Part shown: positions 47,859 through 55,766 of the stretch, one piece after another
Layout of the letters: each line of letters begins with the position of its first letter
Position numbering within the stretch: the stretch's first letter is position 1
NCBI RefSeq assembly: GCF_000421665.1
Contig: NZ_ATXL01000002.1
Span: 33,285 to 97,284, forward strand
Direction of reading: 5' to 3'
Source: Bavariicoccus seileri WCC 4188
Lineage (GTDB): Bacteria > Bacillota > Bacilli > Lactobacillales > Aerococcaceae
DNA length: 64,000 bases
The notes under the pieces: model-generated
Databases searched by the model: none
What the model saw: only the letters and a program-made list of their open reading frames with translations
What the model was told of the DNA's origin: nothing
Translations under genes and position numbers: made by a program

Positions 47859-48313
47859 CTCTTCATCCATGAATGTTTTCTGCGATGTAGTAGACATCAA
47901 CCTATGGAATATCAATATTTTTAGAAGCAGTGAGAACCTTCAAATATCACTAGATAGAACTAAAAATCAAAAGAATGGCATTCAAATTGGCATTCAAAAT
48001 TGGGGCACATAGGAAAGTAATATAGAGCAATTTTAGTTCCAACACTTTCAAAGAGACTTCATTTACCTGAAGTGTTCAAAGAATTAGGCATTAATAATGA
48101 TTTCAATACTTAAACCTCATGTAGTGAACATTTTCGTAAAGATATATGTGCCAGTCAATATGCAGATGTCTGAGCTTTTCAGATATACGGATTAATTATT
48201 TATTTTAATCTTTTCGAAAAAGTACCATTTTTCAGAATAAATTGAGGACGAGATATTAATCTCATCCTCTACCGATTAAATTGTATTTTGATTCTTAATT
48301 GTACTGATTCGAA
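47859..48313. other. Left end of the element, non-coding
   Basis: Contains the arm-type repeat (47974-48000), the 16-bp inverted copy of the sequence before int (48002-48017) and AT-rich sequence. A short open stretch on the plus strand (about 48050-48112, reading SKRLHLPEVFKELGINNDF) may be a gene remnant; I do not recognise it. No intact gene is seen. Confidence 0.6.
47974..48000. repeat. Integrase arm-type repeat, left end
   Basis: Two tandem TTGGCATTCAA-like units (AATGGCATTCAAA, TTGGCATTCAAAAT). The same double motif is at 63796-63822 right after the integrase gene. Such short direct repeats near both ends are typical binding sites for the N-terminal domain of Tn916-type integrases. Confidence 0.65.
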
Positions 48314-48658
48314 TTAGTAATTAAAAGACTTAAGATCAGCTAATGTAGTGTTTGATCCAATAAACCCATTTACTGGAATTTGATGGTCGACTCTAATAAA
48401 TGTTGGAGTATATTGAAGCCCAACTTTTTCACTAAAGAATGATAGTATCAATTGTTTGTCTTCAATTGATAACGTATCACCATAAGGTTTTTCTATATTG
48501 ACATAATAGATTGGCAATTTACTGATCTCTTTGAATTCTGGCAACATTTTTGAAACCTCTCGGCAGTAAGGGCATTCTTTACAGCCAACCAAGATTCAAT
48601 ATGAATCATCACTTTTCAGTAGATTAATCAGTTCAGAATCATTTACTTCCTTAAATCT
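48314..48658 (-). pseudogene. Thioredoxin-like bacteriocin accessory protein (PedC type), interrupted by TGA
   Basis: The readable part (48314-48592, 92 codons from a TTG) contains VGCKECPYCREVSKMLPEF, a CPYC thioredoxin-like site, and QYTPTFIRVD, the cis-Pro region of the family. PedC-type proteins assist disulfide formation or export of bacteriocins. The same frame continues upstream as a plausible N-terminal stretch (FKEVNDSELINLLKSDDSY), but a TGA at 48596-48598 and a TAA at 48659-48661 interrupt it, and no good start is present. The gene is therefore probably broken, although a TTG start without a clear Shine-Dalgarno cannot be excluded. Confidence 0.65.
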
Positions 48659-48726
48659 TTAAAGATTGTTATAGGCCTTCAATTTTATTTTTAGTCTACT
48701 TTAATTATAGATAAATTTTCATAGAG

Positions 48727-48930
48727 TTATTCTTTTGAACCTGTTGATCTTGAATTCCATAAAATAAAAATATTTACTAATATAACAATGCTTAAAAATA
48801 GAAATTTCGATAACAATTTTTCGCCATTCCATATTTTAGAAAAAATGACAAACATTACTATATTAGTTATTGAAATAAACCAGTCTTGAACTTTTATTCT
48901 CAAAATTTTCTTAGGCACCTGTCCATGCAC
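48727..48930 (-). CDS. Putative immunity protein of the first two-peptide bacteriocin
   Basis: The 67-residue protein has two membrane segments (about 17-33 and 39-60) and a charged C terminus. It begins inside the end of the upstream bacteriocin gene (20-nt overlap), an arrangement expected for translationally coupled immunity genes such as that of lactacin F. The exact start is uncertain; a GTG four codons later is possible. No homologous family can be named with confidence. Confidence 0.65.
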   Translation of the reverse strand: MHGQVPKKILRIKVQDWFISITNIVMFVIFSKIWNGEKLLSKFLFLSIVILVNIFILWNSRSTGSKE

Positions 48931-49120
48931 CGAAACCAGCTCCTAGCAAAGCACCACCAACTCCACAAGCAGCCATTGCATATGGACCACCAGCCGAACA
49001 TATTTTTACACCTGCAGTTGCTCCAGATAAAGTAGTACCTAAAATCCCTACTGCGCTACCTCCCGTAATTGCTTTTAATTCCTGAGTAGAAAGAGAAACT
49101 GTGTATGCTTTTTCATTCAT
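48911..49120 (-). CDS. Two-peptide bacteriocin component, LafX-like
   Basis: Precursor of 69 residues: a double-glycine leader of 21 residues ending LSTQELKAITGG and a mature peptide of 48 residues rich in Gly/Ala with GxxxG motifs. The segment GVKICSAGGPYAMAACGVGG resembles LafX of lactacin F and related class IIb beta-type peptides; two Cys are present (mature 20 and 31). The ATG at 49118-49120 follows AAAGGAGTG. It is 15 nt downstream of the partner peptide gene. Confidence 0.87.
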   Translation of the reverse strand: MNEKAYTVSLSTQELKAITGGSAVGILGTTLSGATAGVKICSAGGPYAMAACGVGGALLGAGFGAWTGA

Positions 49121-49135
49121 AGTCAAAACACTCCT

Positions 49136-49354
49136 TTATTTTTTTGCATCCCAACCAGCGGCAGCACCACCGGCTACAGCACCATACAGTCCACCAACAA
49201 CACCACAAGCAGGTCCACAAATTGCAGTTCCTAAACCTGCACCTCCAGCAGCACCCGTAGCTAATCCACCAACAACTTGTCCTAATTTACTCCAAGCACT
49301 ACCCCCAATTACTTTTTTGGTATCTTCAATTGACAATACTTTTACTTTTTCCAT
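49136..49354 (-). CDS. Two-peptide bacteriocin component, LafA-like
   Basis: Precursor of 72 residues: an 18-residue leader ending DTKKVIGG and a 54-residue mature peptide with GTAICGPACGVVGG, similar to lactacin F LafA (GGTICGPACAVAGA). Two Cys are spaced by three residues. It would pair with the product of 48911-49120 to form membrane pores. GGAGG lies 8 nt before the ATG. Upstream is a promoter with regulator half-sites at 49424-49452. Confidence 0.87.
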   Translation of the reverse strand: MEKVKVLSIEDTKKVIGGSAWSKLGQVVGGLATGAAGGAGLGTAICGPACGVVGGLYGAVAGGAAAGWDAKK

Positions 49355-49399
49355 TTAAAAAACCTCCAATTTATTATTTTCACAAGAAAAATGTTGCAT

Positions 49400-49452
49400 A
49401 GTGTACATTACAAAAAAATAGTTTTATCATGAATTATCTAAAACCAATCTAA
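49400..49452 (-). promoter_or_regulatory. Candidate regulator site and promoter for the first bacteriocin pair
   Basis: On the minus strand TTAGATTG (49445-49452) and CATGATAA (49424-49431) start 21 bp apart, as in the other cargo promoters, and TTAGATAA lies between them. A TACACT hexamer (49400-49405) starts only 26 nt after the second half-site, instead of 35 as elsewhere, so this site is the weakest match of the set. Confidence 0.5.
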
Positions 49453-49528
49453 AAAAATACAAGAATGATAATAATAGTATCAAGTAATTAAACTCTCAAA
49501 TTACAGATCAAATCATGAATGTTACGGT

Positions 49529-49666
49529 CTATTTAAAGTAGTCTTTCACTTTATTAAACAGATCTTGTACTGCATTTTTCCCTCCCGAAAATATTGACCC
49601 ACCACTTGGTGCTCCCCCTCTGATAGCTTTTGTTTCTTGCTTCGTAAGATTCTTCTTATTCAACAT
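49529..49666 (-). CDS. Double-glycine leader induction peptide (pheromone candidate)
   Basis: A 45-codon gene. The leader MLNKKNLTKQETKAIRGG (18 residues) is followed by a 27-residue mature peptide starting APSGGSIFSGG and ending NAVQDLFNKVKDYFK, a basic amphipathic helix typical of class II bacteriocin pheromones. AAAAGGAGTG precedes the ATG. It lies immediately downstream of the response regulator gene with its own promoter (TATACT at 49695-49700) and a paired regulator site. It probably activates the kinase encoded at 50730-52043. Confidence 0.82.
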   Translation of the reverse strand: MLNKKNLTKQETKAIRGGAPSGGSIFSGGKNAVQDLFNKVKDYFK

Positions 49667-49694
49667 GTAATCACTCCTTTTAATTAGTAACTAA

Positions 49695-49756
49695 AGTATA
49701 TGTCTCACCATTTAAGAAGTGATTGATTTGTCATAACATCGTATTTTTTTATCTCA
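49695..49756 (-). promoter_or_regulatory. Regulator-dependent promoter of the pheromone gene
   Basis: Minus strand: TGAGATAA (49749-49756), 13 bp, TATGACAA (49728-49735), then a -10 TATACT at 49695-49700 beginning 35 nt after the second half-site starts. No good -35 box exists at the normal place, as expected for activator-dependent promoters. Confidence 0.75.
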
Positions 49757-49986
49757 AAATCTAAATTAAGTGAGACGAATATATTAAAAAAATGAAACTA
49801 ATTTGAATCTAGTCACTATAACAAAATTGAACTCTTACGATAGGCACAAGTATGTCAAACTCGTTTTGTGCACCACAATTTTTACATCTTTGTAATTCAT
49901 ATGACTGAAAAATGCAAAAAAGCATCTAAAAATTCACCGAATATATCTGTGAGATTTTTAGATGCACACTGATAAAGCTTAATGAA

Positions 49987-50724
49987 CTAATTATGAAACA
50001 AGTTTTTCAATAGCTTCGTTTTAACAAGTGGGAAATTACATGAGTATTCTTCTGGAAATGTTATAGTGCGAGATTTGTAATCAATTGATTTTATTTGTTG
50101 TGGATTGATTAAAAATGATTTGTGTACACGAAGCAATTCAGGATACTCATCTGTTAAATCATCCATCTTTCCATAAAATTCATACATAATATTCTCACCA
50201 TATAGAATTAATTTATGGGGTGTTGGAGAAGTTTCGATGAAATAAATAGTCGAGATATCTACTCTGATACTTCTTGAACCCATGAAAAATGATAAATGTC
50301 GTTGGTTAGGTAAACGATCAATGAAAGTTTGTTGGTGACAACTATTTAGTACTTTTTGAATTTGATTTTTTTCAGTCTGACTATCCTTCACAATATAGTT
50401 TAATGGTGATATCTGTCTTTCTAGGGTCTTTATTGCTAGTTCCTGATGTGAAGTAATAAAGACAATTTGTGCGAACTCGTTATCTTTTCTAATTTGTTGA
50501 GCAATATCGATGCCATCAAGATGCATACCGAGATCAATATCCAAAAAGAATAAACAATTGGTAATACTATTTCTTTTCAGATAGAGAAAAATATCATCCG
50601 GATCTGTAGTTGCAAAAATAAGCTCCATATCATAGTTGTTGATCATAATCCAGTTTTCAATCACAGACTTATAGTATTGAACTAATGCTGAATCATCATC
50701 ACATAAGAAAATTGGCAAAGCCAT
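49987..50724 (-). CDS. LytTR-family response regulator
   Basis: The roughly 245-residue AgrA/ComE-like protein has a receiver domain with the acidic pocket FLCDDDSA and phosphoacceptor Asp62 in FFLDIDLG, Lys in NYIVKDS, and a C-terminal LytTR DNA-binding domain (about 145-245, IYFIETSPTPHKLILYG and RVHKSFLINPQQI). It probably binds the paired octamers before the bacteriocin and transporter genes. The start could be ATG 50722-50724 or a GTG at 50731-50733 that overlaps the kinase stop; neither has a strong Shine-Dalgarno. Confidence 0.93.
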   Translation of the reverse strand: MALPIFLCDDDSALVQYYKSVIENWIMINNYDMELIFATTDPDDIFLYLKRNSITNCLFFLDIDLGMHLDGIDIAQQIRKDNEFAQIVFITSHQELAIKTLERQISPLNYIVKDSQTEKNQIQKVLNSCHQQTFIDRLPNQRHLSFFMGSRSIRVDISTIYFIETSPTPHKLILYGENIMYEFYGKMDDLTDEYPELLRVHKSFLINPQQIKSIDYKSRTITFPEEYSCNFPLVKTKLLKNLFHN

Positions 50725-50729
50725 ACTAA

Positions 50730-52043
50730 TCACGCTTTCTTTATATTTAGAGTAGAAATAAATAGCTGATCAGCGGCGTAGTGCGTAATATCAGCTTGTT
50801 TTGTTGTTGATAATATTTCATTTAGGTTGTTTAATCCTAGACCTCTACCTGGACCCTTACTACTAAATCCTTTTTTATTCATTAAAACTAAAGAAGGTAA
50901 CTTTCCTTTGTATGAATTCTCGATAGAAATTTCTATCATATCAATATTTGCAATTACTAAAACATTTAATATTTTATCAGACGATTCTTTCGCGGCCTCT
51001 ATTGCATTGTCCATGAGTATTCCAACTATCCGAACTAGTTTTACTTCTTCTAGATTAAAATTACTTATTGGTTTTAGGCATTCAAAATGCACGATAATAT
51101 TTTCTTGTTCTGCTTGCAATAGTTTAGTAACCATAAGAGACTTAAAAGATTGAACTTGAATGTTACCAATTTCAGAAAAACGCATAACGTTATTGTCAAT
51201 CATCTGATGTGAGTAATCTAACATCTCAGCCAAATATTCACGATTTATTTCATTCACTTCTTTTGATGCATTTAAACCAATTAAAAGGTTCTTATAATCA
51301 TGACGGAATTTTCTTAACTCTTGATAGTTTCTTTCTACATCGCTAGTGTAGCTATTCATCATTTCCATCTTTTCTTTTAAATTTTCAAGCTCCCTTTTTT
51401 CTTGATTCTTTTTTATTGAGAGATAGGTAAAATAAATTGTTAGTGAAAACTGAGCAATAAGAAATCCAAGCATTATTAGGCTAAAAATACCCAGAGCTTG
51501 CATTTCTCTTAAAACTTCACTAAATAAAACTATTATGATGACTAATATAGCTAGTTGCATAGTAAAAATTTTATTTTCTTCCAATGAGAAGGATTGTCTT
51601 AATATTTTGTGCTGAATTATTATTGCAATTCCTAGCGAAAACAGCCAATTCATTGTAATCACAGCAACAACTACTAAAGCTCCTCGATTATTTAATACAT
51701 CCATTTTAAGACTAAAAATGAATCTAGCTAAATTAGAAGTAAGAAAAGGAATGATCCAATAGATCAATACTGAAAGGAGTATCCCAAAAAGATCACTGCT
51801 AAGAATGCGTATATCATTTCTTTTCCATCTATATAAACAAAATAAAATTATTGAGAGCATGACCGCAAGTACTCCTACCAGTGCATCCATCATTGAAATT
51901 AATGTAAGAGGTATTATTAGTAACAATATGCCTATAAAAAATAATTTGGACCTTATGTTGGTCAATAAGTGTATCAATATAAATAGTAAAAGAAGATCAA
52001 AGAACTCTATTAAAAAGTAAGAAAGAGAATCTAGCAATACCAT
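50730..52043 (-). CDS. Pheromone-sensing histidine kinase, HPK10/AgrC type
   Basis: The 437-residue protein has six to seven N-terminal membrane helices (about 5-210), a cytoplasmic domain with the phosphoacceptor His248 in ELRKFRHDYKNLL, the N box LMDNAIEAA and the G box GRGLGLNNL. This is the layout of ComD, PlnB and AgrC peptide receptors. TAGGAGTG precedes the ATG. It is coupled to the downstream response regulator gene and probably shares a transcript with the exporter gene upstream. Confidence 0.94.
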   Translation of the reverse strand: MVLLDSLSYFLIEFFDLLLLFILIHLLTNIRSKLFFIGILLLIIPLTLISMMDALVGVLAVMLSIILFCLYRWKRNDIRILSSDLFGILLSVLIYWIIPFLTSNLARFIFSLKMDVLNNRGALVVVAVITMNWLFSLGIAIIIQHKILRQSFSLEENKIFTMQLAILVIIIVLFSEVLREMQALGIFSLIMLGFLIAQFSLTIYFTYLSIKKNQEKRELENLKEKMEMMNSYTSDVERNYQELRKFRHDYKNLLIGLNASKEVNEINREYLAEMLDYSHQMIDNNVMRFSEIGNIQVQSFKSLMVTKLLQAEQENIIVHFECLKPISNFNLEEVKLVRIVGILMDNAIEAAKESSDKILNVLVIANIDMIEISIENSYKGKLPSLVLMNKKGFSSKGPGRGLGLNNLNEILSTTKQADITHYAADQLFISTLNIKKA

Positions 52044-52134
52044 AAAAACACTCCTAATTCTGATAGTGCTCTAATTATAGCAAGAATCATATAAAATAGG
52101 CAGTGTAGTAACAGACCTTTATTTTCATCATTTT

Positions 52135-54306
52135 TTATGCGGTTGTCATCATTTCCCAGAGTTCTTCATATGTTTGATTTAGTGTTCTCAATTGTTGATG
52201 CGTACCAGATTCGACTAGTTGTCCATTATCTAAAACAAATACTTGATCACAATCTTTAGCTATAGATAAATGATGTGCTATGAATAGAATAGTTTTATTC
52301 TCCATATTCATTAAATTTTGAATGATACGGTGCTCTAAACGAGTATCTAATCCACTAGTTGCCTCATCGAGTATCAGAATATCTGAATTCTTTAGTAAAG
52401 CTCTTGCAATAGCTAATCGCTGTTTTTGACCACCGGAGAGATTACTAGCCCCTTCTTCTATCGGGGATTGGAATTTAAGGGGCAATCTTTCAATGTATTC
52501 TTTTATTTGAGCCATTTCACATGCCCAAAGAATCTGTTCCTCCGTGGGTTGATAGTCTAAACCAAAAATCAGGTTTTCAAAGATGCTGCCACTAAAAAAG
52601 AAACTTTCCTGTGACACATATCCAATCATATTTCTTAAACCGATCTTTGAGATATCTTGAATAGAAATACCTTGAATACGTATGGTCCCCTTTTCAGCAC
52701 TATAAAAGTTCATGAGTAATTTGGCTAACGTTGATTTACCAGATCCACTCATCCCAACGATTGCTACTTTTTCATTTGATTTAATTGAAAAGGAAAAATC
52801 ATTTAGAACATTTTCATCGAATCCATAGGCAAAAGATAAGTCCTTTACTTCGATTAATGGCTCTTTTGTAAACAATTCAATATTATTCATTTGTTGACTG
52901 GTTGCCTCACCTATAAATTCCCGTTCCAGAAAGAAAACCTCGTTTAATCGATCATTAGCTACTTTTGCTGTTTGAATCTTTACCTGAAGATTAATGATAT
53001 TTTGCAAAGGTGTTGTGAAGAAAGACATCAGGGTATTATAAGTAATCAATTGTCCAATAGACAAGCTCCCCTCGATTACTAAGTACGTACCAACCCACAA
53101 TAACGTGGTAGAACCAATTATTTGAAGCGCCGTTTTTAAATTCGATTGTAGATTATCAAGATTCGCATTTTTGAATGATTTATCCATCATCTCTTTGAAT
53201 TGACTCTGAACTTTCTCAAATACTTGATCTGTCGCATTAAAGGACTTTATTGTCTCTATCCCTTTCAAGCTTTCAATAATCTGAGAATTGACTACTGCAC
53301 CAGATTCCATTTGCTCTTCATTTGTTTGATCAAATGGTTTCATGAATAGAAAGACGATTAAGCCGTAAATTGGAAGTGTACTAAAACTAATTAAAAACAA
53401 AAGACGATTTTGTAAAAATAAAGCAGTTCCAATAATTACAACCATGGACACATCTAAAAATAAAGAAAGTGTCGCATTCGCCAAGGCATCGATGATTTTA
53501 TTGGCATCTAAAAATCTTGAGACAATCTCCCCTGATTTTCTTGTTGAAAAGAAGTTCATTGGTAAATTCAAAACATGATTGAAATACTTCAGCATAATCG
53601 AAGAACTTAGCTGTTGTCCTAACCTAATTAAAAGATACTGTTTAAAATACTGGAATAGTGTTTGTATCACATACATTGACAAAAGACCTATTGAGATGAT
53701 TTCTAATAAGTTAACAGATCTTGAAGGTACAATTCAATCAATTATCACTTGAAAGTAATAAGAACCTATGATGCCAAACACAGTTAATATAAAAGAAAGA
53801 AGTACAATACCGGCAATTGTCTTCTTATGACTTGCCAATAACGGAACAAAAGAGAATAAACCATTGGATCTATCTTGTGTGGGATGATAATTCTCAGTAG
53901 GAGTAGTAGTTAATAAGATTCCTGTCCATATAGAAGAAAATTCTTCTGGCGTTCGTTCAATTTTTCCTTTAGCCGGATCAGCCAGAAGCAACTTCCCATT
54001 TTTCATTCCATAAACGACAACGTAATGGAAGAATGCTCCATCAATGATTACGTGAGCAATCAATGGATAGGTCACGCATTCTTCCTTCCAAATTGATTCA
54101 TCAGTTTGAAAAACCTGCGTTTGAAATTGGAAATCATTTAATGTTTGGACTAATCCAAAGGCTGAGGTACCTTGGCTGTTTGTCCCTGACATTAAACGTA
54201 ATTTACTGATAGGAACGCTCGTATCATAAAAATTTAGGATCATAGAAAGACAGGCAACACCACAATCTTTTTCATCATGTTGCTTAATCAATTTTATTTT
54301 TCTCAT
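52135..54306 (-). pseudogene. C39 peptidase-ABC exporter for bacteriocins, interrupted by one in-frame TGA
   Basis: Full-length homologue of PedD/ComA/LagD-type exporters (723 codons) that cut double-glycine leaders and export the peptide. The N-terminal C39 domain has HDEKDCGVACLSMIL (catalytic Cys), FHYVVVYG (His) and LLADPAKG (Asp). The membrane domain follows, and the ATPase has GMSGSGKSTLAKLL, LSGGQKQRLA and ILDEATSGLD. A TGA at 53734-53736, after IGSYYFQVIID, splits the frame; the sequence continues without a gap as IVPSRSVNLLEII. One base change (TCA, Ser) would restore it. The two halves may be expressed separately (190 and up to 515 residues), but activity is doubtful. Confidence 0.88.
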
Positions 54307-54342
54307 TGTACTTACACCTTCTCTAGCACTTAATATGGTGTA

Positions 54343-54404
54343 AATATACTTGTATTCATAGAATATTATTCCGAATTGTCCTGAAATCTCTCATTCATAT
54401 CCTA
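54343..54404 (-). promoter_or_regulatory. Regulator-dependent promoter of the exporter-kinase operon
   Basis: Minus strand: TAGGATAT (54397-54404), 13 bp, CAGGACAA (54376-54383), and a -10 TATATT (54343-54348) starting 35 nt after the second half-site starts. It drives the exporter gene and probably the kinase and regulator genes. Confidence 0.75.
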
Positions 54405-54485
54405 AAGTGAATAGAACTGCAGCTGAAACGAAAATAAACAAAAATTACACTAAAAAGACACAGATGAATAGGGTCGTTTACATTT

Positions 54486-54547
54486 CAGTACAAAATATTA
54501 TCATCTTGAGACAAATTAAATTAAAAATTCAATTCGAATGATATATT
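54486..54547 (+). promoter_or_regulatory. Regulator-dependent promoter of the plus-strand bacteriocin operon
   Basis: CAGTACAA (54486-54493), 13 bp, TGAGACAA (54507-54514), then a -10 TATATT (54542-54547) that starts 35 nt after the second half-site starts. It precedes the 26-codon peptide gene and is divergent from the exporter promoter. Confidence 0.75.
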
Positions 54548-54582
54548 TTTCTCGTAATAAAAATTATATGGGAAGTTTTACT

Positions 54583-54663
54583 ATGAAAAATGTTCAAAAT
54601 TTAAGCAAAGAAGAATTGATACTTCTAGTCGGTGCAGGACAAGACTGGATTTCACAAAAATAA
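54583..54663 (+). CDS. 26-residue peptide with GA-type leader, possible second signal or bacteriocin
   Basis: The gene encodes a leader-like MKNVQNLSKEELILLVGA followed by a tail of eight residues, GQDWISQK (or seven if cut after AG). Leader features (LSxEEL, Ile/Leu, Gly at -2) are those of C39 substrates. GGGAAG precedes the ATG. It directly follows a regulator-dependent promoter and is first in an operon with a membrane protein gene and bacteriocin cassettes. A mature peptide of 7-8 residues is too short for a pore-former, so a signal role is possible; a degraded bacteriocin gene is the alternative. Confidence 0.62.
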   Translation: MKNVQNLSKEELILLVGAGQDWISQK

Positions 54664-54684
54664 ATCTTTATAAGGAGGATGACT

Positions 54685-55022
54685 ATGCCGAAGAACGAAA
54701 AAAAGGATCTCTTTTTAACTGCTTCTATAGCGATAATTGGGTTGACAGCAATATACTTTTCAAATGCATTTTTGAATAGTTTAGCGATGTCGTTTTTATT
54801 AATCGGCATAATAGTCTTAACTACTCTACCAGTTCAAATCAGAAAAAAGAAACAGCGCAGATTAATTACGGATTATTTAAATAGAATCGATACTACTTTA
54901 CAAAAAATATTTATGAAGCTACTCAAGTCACTCCGAACCAATTAAAAAATTATACTGTACTAGGAACTGGTATAGCATCTTCTAAGCTTTATACAATTGA
55001 AGAAATCATATCAAAGATGTAG
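54685..55022 (+). pseudogene. Membrane protein gene with one-base frameshift
   Basis: From the ATG at 54685 (AAGGAGG upstream) an 86-codon frame with two membrane segments (about 8-26 and 31-50) ends at 54945. Restoring one A in the A6 run at 54902-54907 lets the frame continue with NIYEATQVTPNQLKNY...IIEEIISKM-like sequence to a TAG at 55020-55022, giving 112 residues. The continuation reads as normal protein, so the short version is probably a frameshifted form. Function is unknown; immunity is possible from size and position. Confidence 0.55.
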
Positions 55023-55074
55023 ATTTGAATACAATTTTCTCGTACCAAAAAATAAAAAATGGGGTGTGTTTGTT

Positions 55075-55302
55075 ATGAAAATAGGGGAAAAATTATCAAC
55101 TTTGGAAATGAAAGTCGTTCAAGGAGGTGGCTCTTTTAAGGATCTTATATATGCTATGGGTGGCGGAGCTGCCGGTGGTGCAGCGGTGGGAGCGGCAATT
55201 TGCGCACCAACAGTAGTTGGTTCTCCAGTATGTAGCGCTTTAGGAGCAATATACGGTGCAGTAGCTGGAGGATTTACAGCTGGGCTTGATTCAAAAAAAT
55301 AA
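55075..55302 (+). CDS. Two-peptide bacteriocin component (second pair, first peptide)
   Basis: The 75-residue precursor has an 18-residue leader ending LEMKVVQGG and a 57-residue Gly/Ala-rich mature peptide with GGGAAGGAAVGAAICAPT and GAIYGAVAGGFTAG. The C-terminal half resembles the peptide encoded at 49136-49354, so the two pairs are paralogous. The ATG at 55075 gives the leader; the longer frame from 54997 is not needed. It precedes the partner gene by 21 nt. Confidence 0.85.
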   Translation: MKIGEKLSTLEMKVVQGGGSFKDLIYAMGGGAAGGAAVGAAICAPTVVGSPVCSALGAIYGAVAGGFTAGLDSKK

Positions 55303-55323
55303 AAGTAGATTGAGACGAAAAAA

Positions 55324-55521
55324 ATGAAATATGAAATATTAGAATTGCACAATTTAAAAGATATTACAGGTAGTGGAAAAGCTACTAATACATTAACCTG
55401 TGGCTTAAGTGGTGCTGCAACGGGCGTAAAGTGGTGTACTGCTGGAGGACCGTGGGCTATGGCTGGTTGTGGTGTAATTGGAGGAATTATTGGAGGAGTT
55501 ATCGGCTATAATGCTCCTTAA
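55324..55521 (+). CDS. Two-peptide bacteriocin component (second pair, LafX-like)
   Basis: The 65-residue precursor has the segment GVKWCTAGGPWAMAGCGVIG, matching LafX of lactacin F (GIKACKSFGPWGMAICGVGG). The leader ends LKDITGSG instead of GG, so cleavage may follow GS, which C39 peptidases tolerate less well than GG or GA. Three Cys are visible, one more than usual. No strong Shine-Dalgarno precedes the ATG, although the gap is short. Confidence 0.83.
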   Translation: MKYEILELHNLKDITGSGKATNTLTCGLSGAATGVKWCTAGGPWAMAGCGVIGGIIGGVIGYNAP

Positions 55522-55708
55522 AAAAGGCAATGAAATAAAAGAACGGATGGAACCAGTAGATATTTTTGTTCTAGTAATTACATTTAGCTTATTCTTCTTT
55601 ATTTTAAAGCCATATAAAAATACAGGGTCGCTAACTATTAAGATAGTTATTTTAGCAGTTGTACTACTTTTAAATATTCATTCAATTACAAAGAAAAGCC
55701 CAAAATAG
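55511..55708 (+). CDS. Putative immunity protein of the second two-peptide bacteriocin
   Basis: Up to 65 residues with two membrane segments (about 18-33 and 42-56) and a basic tail. The ATG at 55511 overlaps the end of the bacteriocin gene, as for the corresponding gene of the first pair; an alternative ATG is at 55547. Size and topology match LafI-type immunity proteins; no specific family is recognised. Confidence 0.62.
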   Translation: MLLKKGNEIKERMEPVDIFVLVITFSLFFFILKPYKNTGSLTIKIVILAVVLLLNIHSITKKSPK

Positions 55709-55730
55709 TATCGCTAGCTTAAAAGTGATA

Positions 55731-55752
55731 TTTCAAATAATATAATTTGAAA
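55731..55752. repeat. Palindrome before the class IIa bacteriocin gene
   Basis: TTTCAAAT (55731-55738) and ATTTGAAA (55745-55752) around AATATA. Possible operator or processing hairpin; no paired octamer site is visible before this gene. Confidence 0.5.
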
Positions 55753-55766
55753 AGAAGGAATAGAAA

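Noticed and set aside
49101..49358. 85-codon plus-strand frame over the first bacteriocin gene
   Set aside because: Pro/Ala-rich shadow of a Gly/Ala-rich gene on the other strand.
53734..53736. TGA read as an amino acid (recoding) in the exporter and accessory genes
   Set aside because: Other genes in the window, including the integrase and the S41 peptidase, end with TGA, and no recoding element was seen. Plain nonsense mutations are simpler.
55119..55352. 77-codon minus-strand frame over the second bacteriocin pair
   Set aside because: Shadow of the Gly-rich peptides, same reason as above.
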